64,000 nt of DNA from Cordia subcordata (lineage: Eukaryota > Streptophyta > Magnoliopsida > Boraginales > Cordiaceae). The notes under the pieces are model-generated. The model had not been told where the DNA came from. It saw only the letters and a program-made list of their open reading frames with translations, and searched no databases. Location of the stretch: contig JAPTOF010000025.1 of the NCBI GenBank assembly GCA_028554755.1, positions 5,071,501 to 5,135,500 on the forward strand, written 5' to 3'. Of the stretch, positions 24,673-36,800 are shown in pieces. The translations under genes were made by a program, and so were the position numbers. The number at the start of each line of letters is the position of its first letter. Position 1 is the first letter of the stretch.

Positions 24673-24870
24673 TAAAGGACTTTTATTCCTTGACATATTA
24701 TAGAGTGTACATAAGCCTCTTAATTTAAACAACATTGTCTTGCTCTCAAAGACTAATCTCTTAACTAAGGAAAGTACAAAATTAAATCAATTTACAATGA
24801 TTACAATGATATACAAGATACAATTGAATATTCTAGAAGAGAACTCCAATAATCACGCTACTTTCTGTCA
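24673..24870 (-). repeat. 5' LTR of the copia element
   Basis: 198 bp; on the minus strand it opens TGACAGAAAGTAGCG. The primer-binding site follows at once on the interior side. Confidence 0.9.
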
Positions 24871-24875
24871 AAAGT

Positions 24876-26030
24876 TTCCTTAAGCAAAGAGGTAGAAACT
24901 CCTCTTTTTTGCTACTTGATCAAAGCTGAAATAGTGACTTTTTGCTACAGAATCAATTCTAAAATTTGGCTTTTTAACACCTCAAATCAACCCAAAAATT
25001 CCCAAACTTGGTGAAGAAGTGGGCATTGTATGGGTAAGATGTGTGTAAATTTTTGTGTGAAAATATAAGTTGAAAGGTAAAATTTTGTGTGAAAATCCAA
25101 CTCGTTTCTACTGTCCAGGTCCTATTTTGTAGCTTATTCTTCTCTTGTTAACTCAAAAGTGTGTGAAAAAAATGGCATGGAGGTGTGTGAATATCTAGGG
25201 GTGTGTGTGGAAGAGATGGGATATATGGGGAAGAGATAGGAAAGAGGAGAGTGAAGGAGAAGATGGAAGAAAGCAACAAAGAGGATGATGAAAAATCTAT
25301 CCAGCCCTCTTTTTTTTTCTCTTTCAGCATGTTTTTCCCCTTGCTTATCAACTCATTTTCTCTTTTTTAGTTTGTGTCTTGTGTGTGTATGTAGGGTCAT
25401 AGTGAGTGCTTTTGAAGTTTATTGCTTGTTTTTTAATGCATGTGAGGTTGTGAGCTTTTCTTTCAATGTGCATATGTGTGTTGACTTTAAAGAAAAAAGT
25501 ATGTGCATGTGTTGTAAAAAGGAAAATAGAATAAATAGATAATAAAAACAAATGCATGAGTACAATTAATAGTATTCTAACATAATCAATGCTAAATTTA
25601 AGGTGTCTTAAAACCCTAACCTAATAAGAGTGTCCTAATATCTAATTACTAAATTAGACTAATTATTTAGCCTAATTAAACTATCTAACTAATTTCTTAA
25701 TTAATTAAAAGCTCAAAAAAAACCAAAGCTACCCAAAATTAAAGTAAATAAAAAGCATAGAATGGATAATATAAAATCGTAAATATCACACACATGCACA
25801 AAGCATTCAAGAGCACCAAAAATTGCCAAAACAAACACTCAACAAGCACCTAAAATATAATTGAGCGCTAAAAGCACATAAATAGTCATTCAAGCAATAT
25901 CCATATTCATGCCTAAAATGCCATGAAAATTCACTCTCGAAAGCCGAAAATACTCCTAAAAGGCAAGCATATAACAGCAACAAACACACAAAAATCAACA
26001 CACATCACATACAAAGTCCTAATGGCTTAC
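24876..26030. other. Non-coding flank of the copia insertion
   Basis: No protein family was recognised. The stretch contains purine-rich AGAGGAGAGTG tracts (about 25190-25300). It is probably continuous with 16991-19220 across the copia insertion. Confidence 0.4.
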
Positions 26031-26039
26031 TTCTGAGGT

Positions 26040-27950
26040 GTTTGGGTAAAGAGGAGGCTTTGCATGCAATGGTTGAGATTTATGAGGGAATGTGTGAAGC
26101 ATACCAATCTGGTCTTCAGATGCATTGGGCCTTGCAATGGTATAGTTATTACTGGCCTTCAGTGGTAGACAATTTTATAAAGTATGCCAAAGGATGCTAG
26201 CAATGTCAAAAACATAGCCCAATTCAAAAGGTCCCTGCCATAGAGCTTTACCCAGTGGTTAAGCCCTGGCCATTTTTGGGACTTGATCTTATAGGCAAGA
26301 TCAGGACAACTTTTTTTAAGGGTCATGCATTTATCATCTTGGCTATTGATTACTTCATTAAATGGGTAGAGGCAGTGCCTACAAAAAAAGTCGACCAGGA
26401 TGATGTTGTAGAATTCCTTAACAAGTAAATAATTCACAAGTTTGGGATACCTAAGACATTAACAGTAGGTCAAGAAATAGTTTTCACAGGTTACAGGATA
26501 GTAGGGATGTCAATGGTACCCCACGCCGCCCCGCCCTGCAGAGGTACCGGCGGGGTAGGGGCGGGGTTTTTGCAAAAAAACACCTGGAGCGGGGTGGGGT
26601 GAGGTTTTTTCTTTATACACCGATGCCGGGGCGAAGCGGGGTCGGGGTTAGGTGACCCCGCCCCGGTCCGCCCTGGTATATATATGTATGTATATATATA
26701 TATGTGTGTATGTGTATGTATATATATATATGCACACACATATATATATATATATATATCTATACATATCTATATCTATACATATCTATATATATATAGA
26801 TATGTATGTATGTATGTATGCATATTATATGTTATGTTTAATAATTATGATTTGGAGTAAGTTTGGATTTAACGTGTTATTATTGTAAAATTATGTTGAA
26901 TTTTAAGTATTAGAGTTTGAATTTGATGTGCTAAGGTTTGGTGCATGATTTATGTTATTTTTTATTTATTTTTATTTAATTAAAAAATAAGGATTTCACT
27001 TGACAGATAAGGGTTTAACAAGTAAGTCTTTCGTCCCGATACTACGACCCCTTTGACTTTTGTTGGTAGATGCCCTGTAGGTAGGGGCATGGTGTAAAAA
27101 ACACCGGTAAGGGCGGGGATGGTAGTCGAGAGAAAACCCCGGTACAGGTATAGGGGCGGGGTAACGGCAGGTGAAAAAATACCAGGTACGGAATAGGGGT
27201 TTGTGAACCCCACCCTCACCCCTCCCCATTGACATCCCTACAGGGTAGTTAGTTTTGCTGCTAACATGGGATTCACTATTACAAATTCAACTTCGTATTT
27301 CACCCGGGGCAACAACCAGGCTAAGGCTTCCAATAAAGTAGCTATTTCAATCATTCATTAATAATTAATGATTGATGGGAATCCTCAACAGTGGCATGAA
27401 AAATTATCATAGATTTTATGGGCTTATTACATTGCAAAAAATGCAAGCACTGTAACTTTGCCATACTTGCTTACCTATAGACATGATGTGGTGATCTTAG
27501 TGGAGACAAAAACCATCTTTGCACGTCATTCTTCAAAGTCGGTTAGATCTAGCAGACTATAAAGATGCTATGTTGGCTAATTTAGAGGATTTAGACGAGC
27601 AACAACTTATAGCCTTGGATAATATTGAAGTGCAAAAAAAGAGGGTTGCCAGGGCCTGTAATAAGAAGGTTTTTGCTAAGTCTTTTTCTTAGGAAGTCTT
27701 GGTTTGAAAACTCATCCTACCAATTGGGCACAAAGATAAAATGGTCTCCTAATCAGGAAAGACCTTTTGTAGTTAGTGAAGAACTGCTTGGGGGCACTTA
27801 AAGATTAAAAACCCCAGCTGGAGTATTACATCATTCACGAGCAATTAATGGCAAATATCAAAGCCTTACTACCCAGATTCGTGGGAAGAAGCAAGGAGAC
27901 AAGCCAAGGTATATCAACGAATTTCTCTTCTATGTAAATCTTTTGCCGTT
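26040..27950 (+). pseudogene. Ty3/gypsy (Tat-like) integrase remnant
   Basis: Plus-strand frames give the integrase zinc region (QWYSYYWPSVVDN, then YAKGC, a stop, and QCQKHSPIQ), the core start PWPFLGLDLIGKI, AIDYFIKWVEAVPTKKV, and HKFGIPKTLTVGQEIVFTG, in which the second catalytic Asp appears as Gly. After a 739-bp hAT-like insertion (26502-27240) the core and C-terminal region resume (ANNQAKASNKVAI, WHEKLS, ASTVTLPYLLTYRHDVV) and end near KTPAGVLHHSRAINGKY. Stops and shifts are frequent. RT and gag are missing. The C-terminal NGKYLK-like ending suggests the Tat lineage. Confidence 0.8.
26502..27240. mobile_element. hAT-like non-autonomous element in gypsy integrase
   Basis: A 739-bp insertion starts TAGGGATGTCAATGG and ends CCATTGACATCCCTA, perfect 15-bp inverted ends. 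Flanks CAGGATAG (26494-26501) and CAGGGTAG (27241-27248) match at 7 of 8 positions, as expected for an 8-bp hAT target duplication. Subterminal regions are GC-rich with GGGGCGGGG motifs and the centre is a (TA)/(TGTA) microsatellite (26688-26822). No transposase frame is present. A degenerate relative lies at 53275-54395. Confidence 0.88.
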
Positions 27951-28483
27951 TTCAAGTATTTTCTGTCTTCTCCATTCTCAAATTTTTGTTCTTTAAGCAA
28001 CCCCTGTCAAGTAAAGAATAATGAATGTAAATGCAAAAGATACCAAAAGAAAAACTGCTTTGTCATTCAAAACATGGTCTGGCTTATAGCCACAGTTTAT
28101 GATTACATGATAGACTACCATCGACCAGCTATATGAGCATCAACAAAAAAAGGCCTACTCTATTCTAGGGAGTGGCTAGAGGTCGATGGATCACAAATGA
28201 TAAAGGAATCAAGGAAGAAGATGCGTTAAAGCAAATGCAACAGTTGAAAAAAAGACGTTACCATTTTGCTTCATGGGTGCGAAGTTGAGTGATAGCTGCC
28301 TAGATAATCAGAATCCCAATCCTTTGACTAGTTGGACATCTCTGTTAATTCCCAATAAAGGATGAAATAATAGTAGAGCAAATCAACCTGATCTAATTAA
28401 GATCGATGAAGTTCTTACTCTAGTATTGCCACTTAAATGCGAGCATGGGACAACTCTACCTCTAATTCAGTGACTCGCGTCCT

Positions 28484-31160
28484 TCAAGAAGTTAGGTCTT
28501 TAGGGCCAGCAAAGGCATGCTCCTCTCTTTTGGATTTCTCTAACGGGGTTTGCTCCAGCTGAGTAGTTAGGGAAATGAGTTGTTGCCAATTTTTCTGAAC
28601 TTGTTCCAAGACAAGGTTGACATGACGACAACCATCTGCAAGAGAGGGCGATTCTGCCAGAAGAGTACTAATAGTTGTAGAAGTGCCAGGCAGGCTATCT
28701 ATTGCCACTAGAGACTGAATTAACTAGGCAAAGTGAAGAGACATGTGAAGAACCAAAAGAGGGGATCCCGCGAGCAGATCTCGTGGCTTGGGCAATGGTT
28801 AGCTCAGTGATTGCTTGTTGGTTGAAGGATGGGAAGATCCGAGGTGCAAAATTTAGAGAAATGCCTTTTTATGCGGGTAAAGATATTACTACAGAATACT
28901 TCAGGATGTTCTAGAGGGTATTTCACCAGATCATCGAAAGTGTCAAAGAACTCAAGAGTAGATAGTTGTAAGACAGTAAAGAATTAAACCCAGAATAACC
29001 TTGGAAGTCTTGGAAAAGCGACAAGATGCTCACCACAGGAATAGGTTGAAGTAGCTATTTCTACTGGTGGGTTGATTGAGGGCACTTGATAAGAAGCTTG
29101 AGAAGCTTCTATTGAAGGATTTAGATAGGCGTCAATTCCTGCTAAGAAGTCTGGCTTACGCATGGAACATGGGGAAAAACCTTTAGAGGACCCTACATTA
29201 CAAGTGGCTTGATCATCGAATATTGAGGCTAAAAACATAAGTACAGAGGAGTGGACTGTTCCTAAGAAATGGTCTGTGAAAGACAGGCAAAAAATTAAAA
29301 AGAATGAACTCTAACCTGAAAGATGTGATAGCCTGGAGGTAAGAATGTTACTTGTTCTGATGTTTGTGCTCTTAGTCAGTGAATAAAGCACTTAGGAGCA
29401 ACAGCAGTATTTCGAGGGTGGTCAGAAGGATCCTTAAAAGGTGCAGGATACTTCCGAGATGAAGATGAAGGGGCAACGTAGCTTCTGGTGGTAGGGCCTA
29501 AAAAAGACATCCCAAGGTTGTTAAACAAACTAAGCCAGGAATTGCAATTTATAAGGAGTGGCTTACCTATAAAACAACCAGCGACCCATGATAAGGTTGT
29601 TGTAGAAGAAGGTAGACTATGACAAAGTGTCAGCACTAGGGATTAGCATAGCAAACTTTGGTTTCAAGATTAGTGGAAAACATTTTGTGCCACTTGCTTT
29701 GCCACCAGATGTCAAAGCCAGGAAAGTAGTCAGAAAGAAAGTTAGGTTCAATCAGGTTTACTTGATTCCACAAAGATGCCCAAATAGCAGTAACCCTTTA
29801 AATCTCTCGGGCACCTCTGAAAATTATCCTTTCGGCAAAGTTTTGATTACCGATGAAAGCCAGAGGAATTAGGACTCGTTGAGTGAACCCAAGTTAGCAT
29901 GCCGCAAAATAGGGTTGATAAATTTCAACGCCGTAGGTGTTGTTGGAGGATTCAACAACAGGCATGAAATGAAGATCCTAGCCTGCAAGGCAACTGAACA
30001 AGATCTCGAATTTCTTAGCATGATCGCTGTCTCATTCTAAGAGTGTCACAGTAAGTAAGCTTGTTTAAGCCAAGAAGGACCATATTGTAGTTTGCTAAGG
30101 TAGCAGATGTTAAAATCTATGCTGGTTAGTGATAACAAACAGGATAACAAGTACCTTGGTGATGGTTGCTGCTAGGGTTGCAGTGTTGGCTCATAAATGA
30201 ACCATAAGTTGGAAAAGAATCGCCTAGTGGCTGGGTTTGGCAAAGTTGCCTTGAAAGTGAGGATAAGTATGCATAAAGCCACAATTGCAAAATCTAGAGT
30301 GGCCTTCCAGAGTTCTTCAAGCAACTGTCTTCTTTTAGTTTAGAGATGGTTTGGAAAATGGATCTATATAAGAAGGACAGAATGAATAGCCCTAGAGCCA
30401 CAGGTTTCTCTTGTACTAGGCTTGCGCTAAAGGGATAAAATGTTTGGTGACTTTTACGAAAGAAGAGCATAAGACGTATTTGCATAACTAGAAAAGTATA
30501 AAGGTCAAATGCTCAGAGCTAGAAATAGGGTTGTTACTAGTCCTAGCATGTGCTTGAATAAAAGATGTATAGATACGTGCCTTTTTTTTCCGGGGTCAGG
30601 CCATCGTTGTCATCTTTGACACAAGTATCCGCAGAGATGATCTTGCATGTGGCCTGAGGCCAAAGAGACAGCCAGGTCCAGCATCATGATTGTTGCAAAT
30701 CCAAAGGGGAAAATGAAGTAATTCATGGCCGTGGACCATAGATTCAAATTCGAAACAAGCAGGGGAGTATTTGGAACAAGAAATTCACAAGAAAGCTTAA
30801 TGGAATTGAAGATTCCCATAGAAATCCTTGAGACACTTTTGATCACTTGAATTCGGTTGAGCCAAGTCAGATAAAGGGATTAAGCTTTCTCGGCGGAAGG
30901 CCAAGACCTCGAAGGTCACTTTTTCGAGAACTTGAGAACGAGAGTCTCTGTGTAGGATAGAAGGGAAAGATCTTTCTCAGTTTTTGGGAGCTAGTGACCA
31001 TAGTAAGGAGTTGGCTCATGAACAAAGCAAGGCCTTAAGGTAAATTGGTATGAAGTTCTTTCAATTGGAACTAGGGTATGATCGAAATTTTAGTTGGGTC
31101 GACGTCCATGAAAGTGTTGTAGAGGTGATGTGGGTTAGGATGTTTATCTGAGTCTGCCAT
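28484..31160 (-). pseudogene. Antisense plant mobile domain (PMD) ORF of a gypsy element
   Basis: Read from an ATG at 31160 on the minus strand (MADSDKHPNPHHLYNTFMDV), broken frames give a recognisable plant mobile domain. Around 30610-30846 it reads MGIFNSIKLSCEFLVPNTPL, LWSTAMNYFIFPFGFATIMM and LDLAVSLASGH, matching the family pattern of an IYDAI.LSR.-type segment followed by NTF.FPFG...TL.D. Around 30240-30330 SGRPLWILQLWLYAYFP matches the hallmark GPLW.LQ.W...YFP. A Gln-rich, probably coiled-coil tail (NLVLEQVQKNWQQLISLTTQ) lies at 28484-28708. It sits between gypsy integrase and the 3' LTR but on the opposite strand, where Tat-lineage elements are known to carry extra ORFs. Several stops show it is dead. 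Confidence 0.7.
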
Positions 31161-31631
31161 GATTTCGAAGACTTTCTTTGCTAGAAGTTAATTGTTGGAG
31201 ATTTTGTGAGGGTGAAAGAGAAAGCGAAAGCCAAGAATAAAATTAGCTAATGCCTTGAGTGCCTTTTAAAGGAAATAAGTGAGGATTGATTTACTCTAAT
31301 CTAGGCCAAACCATACAGAATTGGAAGATTGTGTCCTATAATCGTGAAAATACTCAAGAGACGTCAAATTCGATCACAGGGCTCAATACCGAAGAAAGCG
31401 TGCAGTAATAGGCTTAGTGGAATACGTGGAGGCTCCAAGTTAGCGGAACCAGAGGTCATGGTTAACAGGCTGTGACATGTATTTAATGCAGGAGAAAATT
31501 CAGTACTAGGCATATTACATGAGATATGCTGCTTGGAAGATTAATCACCTTGAAAGCATGAGCAAGTCACGTGACCATGAACATAAATAGTCCAAACTCC
31601 ACTACGTCATTTGAACAACTTATGGGGGCAT

Positions 31632-32700
31632 TGTTTACAGCCAAATTCTGCACCATATCGACCTTCTACCTGAAGAGGGAATCTAGGGATAAAGAGAATT
31701 CGAGCAGAAACAACGGCTAAGATGCGTATAACGGTTGACTCTCGCTTTAAACTAATAAATTGACACATGACATGCATGTGAACAACTCAAATAAAAGGAG
31801 ACCAAGTCAAATAAAGAAGTGCAGCGCCAAACTGATGGGGCGAAAGCTATGCATGGAACTCGGTCAAGACTTCAACAGCTAAGAGAAGCACCGGAGTCGC
31901 AAAACTGCTGAGAAACTTTCGAGGGACGATCAAGTATGAAAGCCAGACGAAGTTATGAAGGAAAGGATCCCAGAACCACTATCCTTAATCTATATCTATC
32001 TATCTAGCTCTATAGCCGAGCAATAGACTAGTCTTAGTCTAGCCGTAGGTTAGTGTTAGCATAATGTTAACTTAAAACTCCAAATCGGTGTAATTAACTT
32101 TACGGCCTAAAGGTTTGTCTTTCACTATAATTAAGCTTTTGGCTTTACTATAATTAGGTTTACGGCCTTATCCTCTTGAACTACAATTAACTGTGTGGTT
32201 TTGGCGGTATTTCAGACTCTTAGCTATAATTAGGTTTATGGCTGGATTGATTTTGCTGCAATTAGATTTGTGGCGTTATCAACATTAGAGTAGACTTTCT
32301 CTGCAGAATCTCCATTTTGATTGAGGGTCCAATTCTTCTTATATGCTACATCATTTGTAATAAGAATTAGTGACTTGGTTTCATTGCTTTTGTTCGTCGT
32401 TACTTTAATCTTTGTTTTGGTTTTGTTATAATTAAGGAGCCCATATCATTTGCTTTACAAAGTCCATGGACGGAGTTTAGGGTAAGGCATAAAAGCCCAT
32501 TTTCATAAAATTGTGTGTGTAGACTCCTAGGTCGAATGGGCGTTGCTGTAAGTTTCATCCTTTGCTGTCTAAAAGCACCTAGCTGAGGCTTTGGCCAAGT
32601 CTAATGGCCTGGTTAAGGTTTTTCCAAGCAAACGTGGTGAAAATATTAATTTGGGTAAATTTAGATGCTCATAAGGAGAATTTAAGATTTTGTGAATGGA
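31632..32700 (+). mobile_element. Putative 3' LTR of the gypsy element
   Basis: The purine tract TATGGGGGCAT precedes TGTTTACAGCC, a typical polypurine/LTR junction on the same strand as the integrase. The following kilobase is non-coding, with a repeated motif of the type AATTA.G.TTTACGGC near 32090-32280. The 3' end is not defined because the partner LTR is not in view. Confidence 0.45.
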
Positions 32701-33800
32701 CCCCACTAAATAGCCAAAAAAGTGTAGCCAAAAATGGCCAAAATGCATTAATGACCAGAGAGAAAGACTTTTTTGCCCATTAAAAGAAACTATAATCAAA
32801 TTCTCTCTCTTCATTACACTTTTCTCTCTCTTCATTATATTTTTTCTCTCTCTCCTCATTTTCAAATGACCAATTCCCCCTTCTCTTCATTTCTCTCTCC
32901 CATAAACACTCAAATTCATCCTTATCACAATACATATATTCTCTATTTGCATTTGTCGATTGTGTTTGCCAATTGTTCTTTTTTTCCAAAAATCATTGGC
33001 CTTTTATTTTTTGAAAACTTTGATCCCATAATTTTATATAAATTGTCCTTCAAAAAATTACTTATATAATAAAACTAATCCTATACAATCATCCATAATA
33101 AATCATGGTGCTCAAGATTCAAGTTATAAACCTTCGTTATAAAACTAAAATCATAATTTTAATTTATAAAATGTTAATATATTTTATAGAAAATAATTAA
33201 TAGATAATTGTTAAATATTTATGCTGTTATGAGAAATTTTATATTTTATTTTCCAGATGTAATTTTTTTTAAAATTATTATTAAGGTAGAAATATAGATA
33301 AAAAAATGTCACATAACTATTTTTTACATATTAAAAGTGTGAGAGGCAAGTGAAGTTATCTTTTTCAATCATAAAAGACAAAGTAATGCATGGAAAAAAA
33401 AAGCATTAACTAAAAATATTTTTTGAAAAGTTAAGACAAAGATAGGATAAAAAACTAAAATAAGACATTAAATATAGAATAGGAAAGAAACTAAAACATT
33501 AAATACTAGTTTGAAACATCAAAATTGTAATTCTTTGACAAAAATTAATTCAAATATTAAAAACTAATATACGAGCCTATTTTCTGAACAATAAAACATA
33601 AAGAAGTGGTGTTTTTTACTATGGAAAAATATTAAAAGATAACTTAAAGGTTATTTTTAGGTGCTACTGACCAAGGTTTAATTTCATAATGTAGATAAAA
33701 ATAGTTATTGAAAATTTAATTTTATTAAAGGCTAAATTATACATCATAAGCATGTACTTAATTAACACTTTACTAATTATTGTGTGCATCTATAATCTAT
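32701..33800. other. AT-rich intergenic DNA
   Basis: A CT-rich stretch (about 32800-32900, repeated TTCTCTCTCTTCATT-like motifs) produces spurious frames on both strands. No gene was recognised. Confidence 0.5.
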
Positions 33801-33801
33801 A

Positions 33802-36800
33802 TCTATATAATCTATATAATAGTTTAAAGTTCTTACAGATAGAGCTTAAAGACACATGCCATGTCAACTCGTATCAAGAGAGTATAATTTAAATTTTATA
33901 CTATCACAAATGGTGATGTGTAAGATAAAAATTAGATCATTAAGTTTAAATGTATAAATTATGTTATAAGCCTCTAACATTATTATTTTTCTCAAACTAA
34001 ACTCTTATTATTTAAAATGTTCAAATTAATTCATAATATTTTACTACATAGTTAAATTAGTCCCTAAACAATCACATTAGTTTTCATTATATGAAAAAAA
34101 TTTATATCACTCCATTATATTAGTAGTAGTAGTAATAATGATGATGATGATTGTTATTATTATAAAATTATACTTCATCAAAATTTAAGAGGCTTAGGAG
34201 ATATCATGTCATCTTTTAATTATTTTTTTTTGGTTTATTTATATTAAATAGTCTTCAATACATTACAAGAAAACTATACTACTAATGACGCTTAAAGTCT
34301 AACAATTTCATAGCCATTAGTAAAAGTATATTGGATGCATTTTTTCCTAACAATTCAAGAAAGCGTCTCTTTTACACAGTCAATATTGGGTAGAATTTGG
34401 TTAGCACAAAATCTAACTTTTTATTACCAACGCTTCTAAAGGAATCGTTAGCGCTGAATCTTGAATTTCCAACAATTATGTTAAAGCACTGACATAAACT
34501 TTGTAGTATAGCTATTGCTCACAGTGAGACTAATTCATTATATTTGATGGTTTTTAATTTTATTACTATCGACGATAGTCATGAATCGTCAGTAAACAAA
34601 TTACATATAAGAGTATTAAATTTATTTTATAATATTATAAATTAAATATTAACAAAAAGATCTCTTAATATACAAAAAAGAAAATTATCCAAATTAAATT
34701 AAATTAAAAAACCTAAAAATAAGTAAATAAATAAATAAATAAAAATTAAATTGAATTATAATTTAATAAAAATGTTTTTTTTTTGTTTTTCAATGTTTAG
34801 TAACACAGGAAAATAAGTTGAAGGAAAAAAAAACTCTAATTCAAAATAGAGGAAAATGTTTTCCAGTGGCCAAGAAAAAGAAATCATTTTCCCAATAGTA
34901 ACTCTCTCGCCCTTCCCCACCCAACCCCCACCCCTACCTCTGCCACGACATTGACCTTCTAAGAATTTAAAAATTAATTAGAAATTATAAAAAATTAAAA
35001 ATAAAATTAAAAATTTAAAGACTAAATAAATTAAATAAAGTTACAATTTAGTGAAAATATTTTCATGTCAAACAAAATCTCTAGTTCAAAACTCCGATTG
35101 TCCAGAAGGGGAAAAAAATTTTTTCCTTCTCCCTAATTCCTCACCTTACCCGCTCGCCTATCCCCTACCCAACCCTAACCCCTTAAAGATTTATAATTTA
35201 AAATCTAAAAAAAAAAAATTAAAAAGGTTAACAAAAATAAAAACAAACAGAATTTAAAATTTAAAATATTAAAATTAAAATTTTAAATTTTAAAAATTAA
35301 TAATTAAATAAATACAAATTGGAAATTATAGAAATTAAAAAAATAAAATTTTAAAATTTTAAAAATAAACAAATAAATTAAATTAAAATTCAATAAGAAT
35401 GATTTCCATTTTTTCATTGTTTGGCAACACAAGCAAATAAGTCAATGGAAAAAAATTTTCTGGTGAAATGAAAACTCTAATTCAGAATAGAGAAAAATGA
35501 TTTCTAGTGGTGATCAAGAAGAATAAAATATTTTAATAGAATTGAATTATAAAATTAATTCCATTTTTTTTATAAAAATTGTCAGTATTGCCTACACCTT
35601 TGACATTTTAACATATGTCATTTTATTAAATATCAAAAAATAGATCCAAACATCTTATTTATGAAAAAACAAAATTAACGCCAAAACTTTAAGTTCCCGC
35701 CTGTATTAAAATTATTTTCCCCCATATGCAAATTTTACCAAAGTTAGGAGTCTACTCTCTACCATTTAGGATTATTAATCCCAAAATTTATCCAAAATTT
35801 AAGATACACGTTTACACTTTTATAGAGTTGTCATCAAATAAAACTTTTATCTTCTGCAAAGCGATATATTCTCTTCTTAGATTAGGTAAACCTTTCATCT
35901 CCCTTTCTACCAAGGTTCTAAGAGTTGTCTTCATCTTCATCACAACTTCATGTCCATATGCAAGGTACATCGTCATCTATTCACCCATGTCTCTTCTCTT
36001 TTATTTTTTATTTATTTTTTTTCTCTTTTATTTTTTTTTCACGTATATTTTTGGAGAGCTAATATACTTTTAATTTTTAACTAAAGTGTATTTACTAAGA
36101 TGAATTCGGTAATTAAATAAATAAATTAATATTCTATAAGATAAACAAAATCATAAATCTCTACCTTCATGAATTTAATTTCTCATAATGATTTCATAAA
36201 TCTTAATCACTAGATAGGAAATTGTACCATACATAGTTCTCCTATCTTGGTAAACTTTGATTATTGAGGCAAAACTATTAAGTCATAGAAAACTTGTAGA
36301 AGGAATATTCTGGCTAGAGATACTCTCGGGATATCTGAATAGGGTTTTTTTTTTTGTTGACTTCTTTTATTTCCAAATTTTCCATTATCAAAAAAATAAT
36401 ATATATATATATGTTTTAGATGTTTTTAATCTAAAAATTAATTTTAATTTATATTAAAAATCGTGATTAAATTATACGTTCCTCATTGAATATAATTCTT
36501 GGAATTGTTCACATATTCTTGCTCACAATAGTAATTCCTTTTAATATATTAAGTTACATTTCTACTGTTGTTTAGCATGTTGAACCTTTCTTTCAATTTA
36601 GTTTGCAACAATTATTATTTTATTATTTTTTGAGAATTTAAATTATTAGAGATGAATTTATTTTATTTATTTATTAGTTTTAACATGTTTGCTCTTTTCT
36701 TTTTTATAGGTTTAGATTGTGCAAATGTGATTCTTCAAGTTGGTCCGAATAGAGATGCTACACCTACTTTGGTTTAATGTTAAGAGTGATGTGAGCAATT

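Larger units (their letters stand above)
19226..24870 (-). mobile_element. Short-LTR Ty1/copia element, integrase-deleted
   Basis: Two 198-bp LTRs (19226-19423 and 24673-24870) bound the element, with an exact AAAGT target duplication at 19221-19225 and 24871-24875. Directly inside the right LTR, on the minus strand, TGGTATCGAGCC (24661-24672) is a near match to the initiator-tRNA-Met primer site, so the coding strand is minus. LTR ends are TG...TA rather than TG...CA. Gag, gag-pre-integrase, RT and RNase H remnants lie inside, all interrupted. A 1679-bp solo LTR sits in the interior, so the original element was about 4 kb. Confidence 0.92.

Noticed and set aside
35726..36073. 115-aa frame inside the CACTA element as a possible transposase
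   Set aside because: It is dominated by Phe/Ile/Tyr from AT-rich DNA and has no TNP2 or DDE motif.
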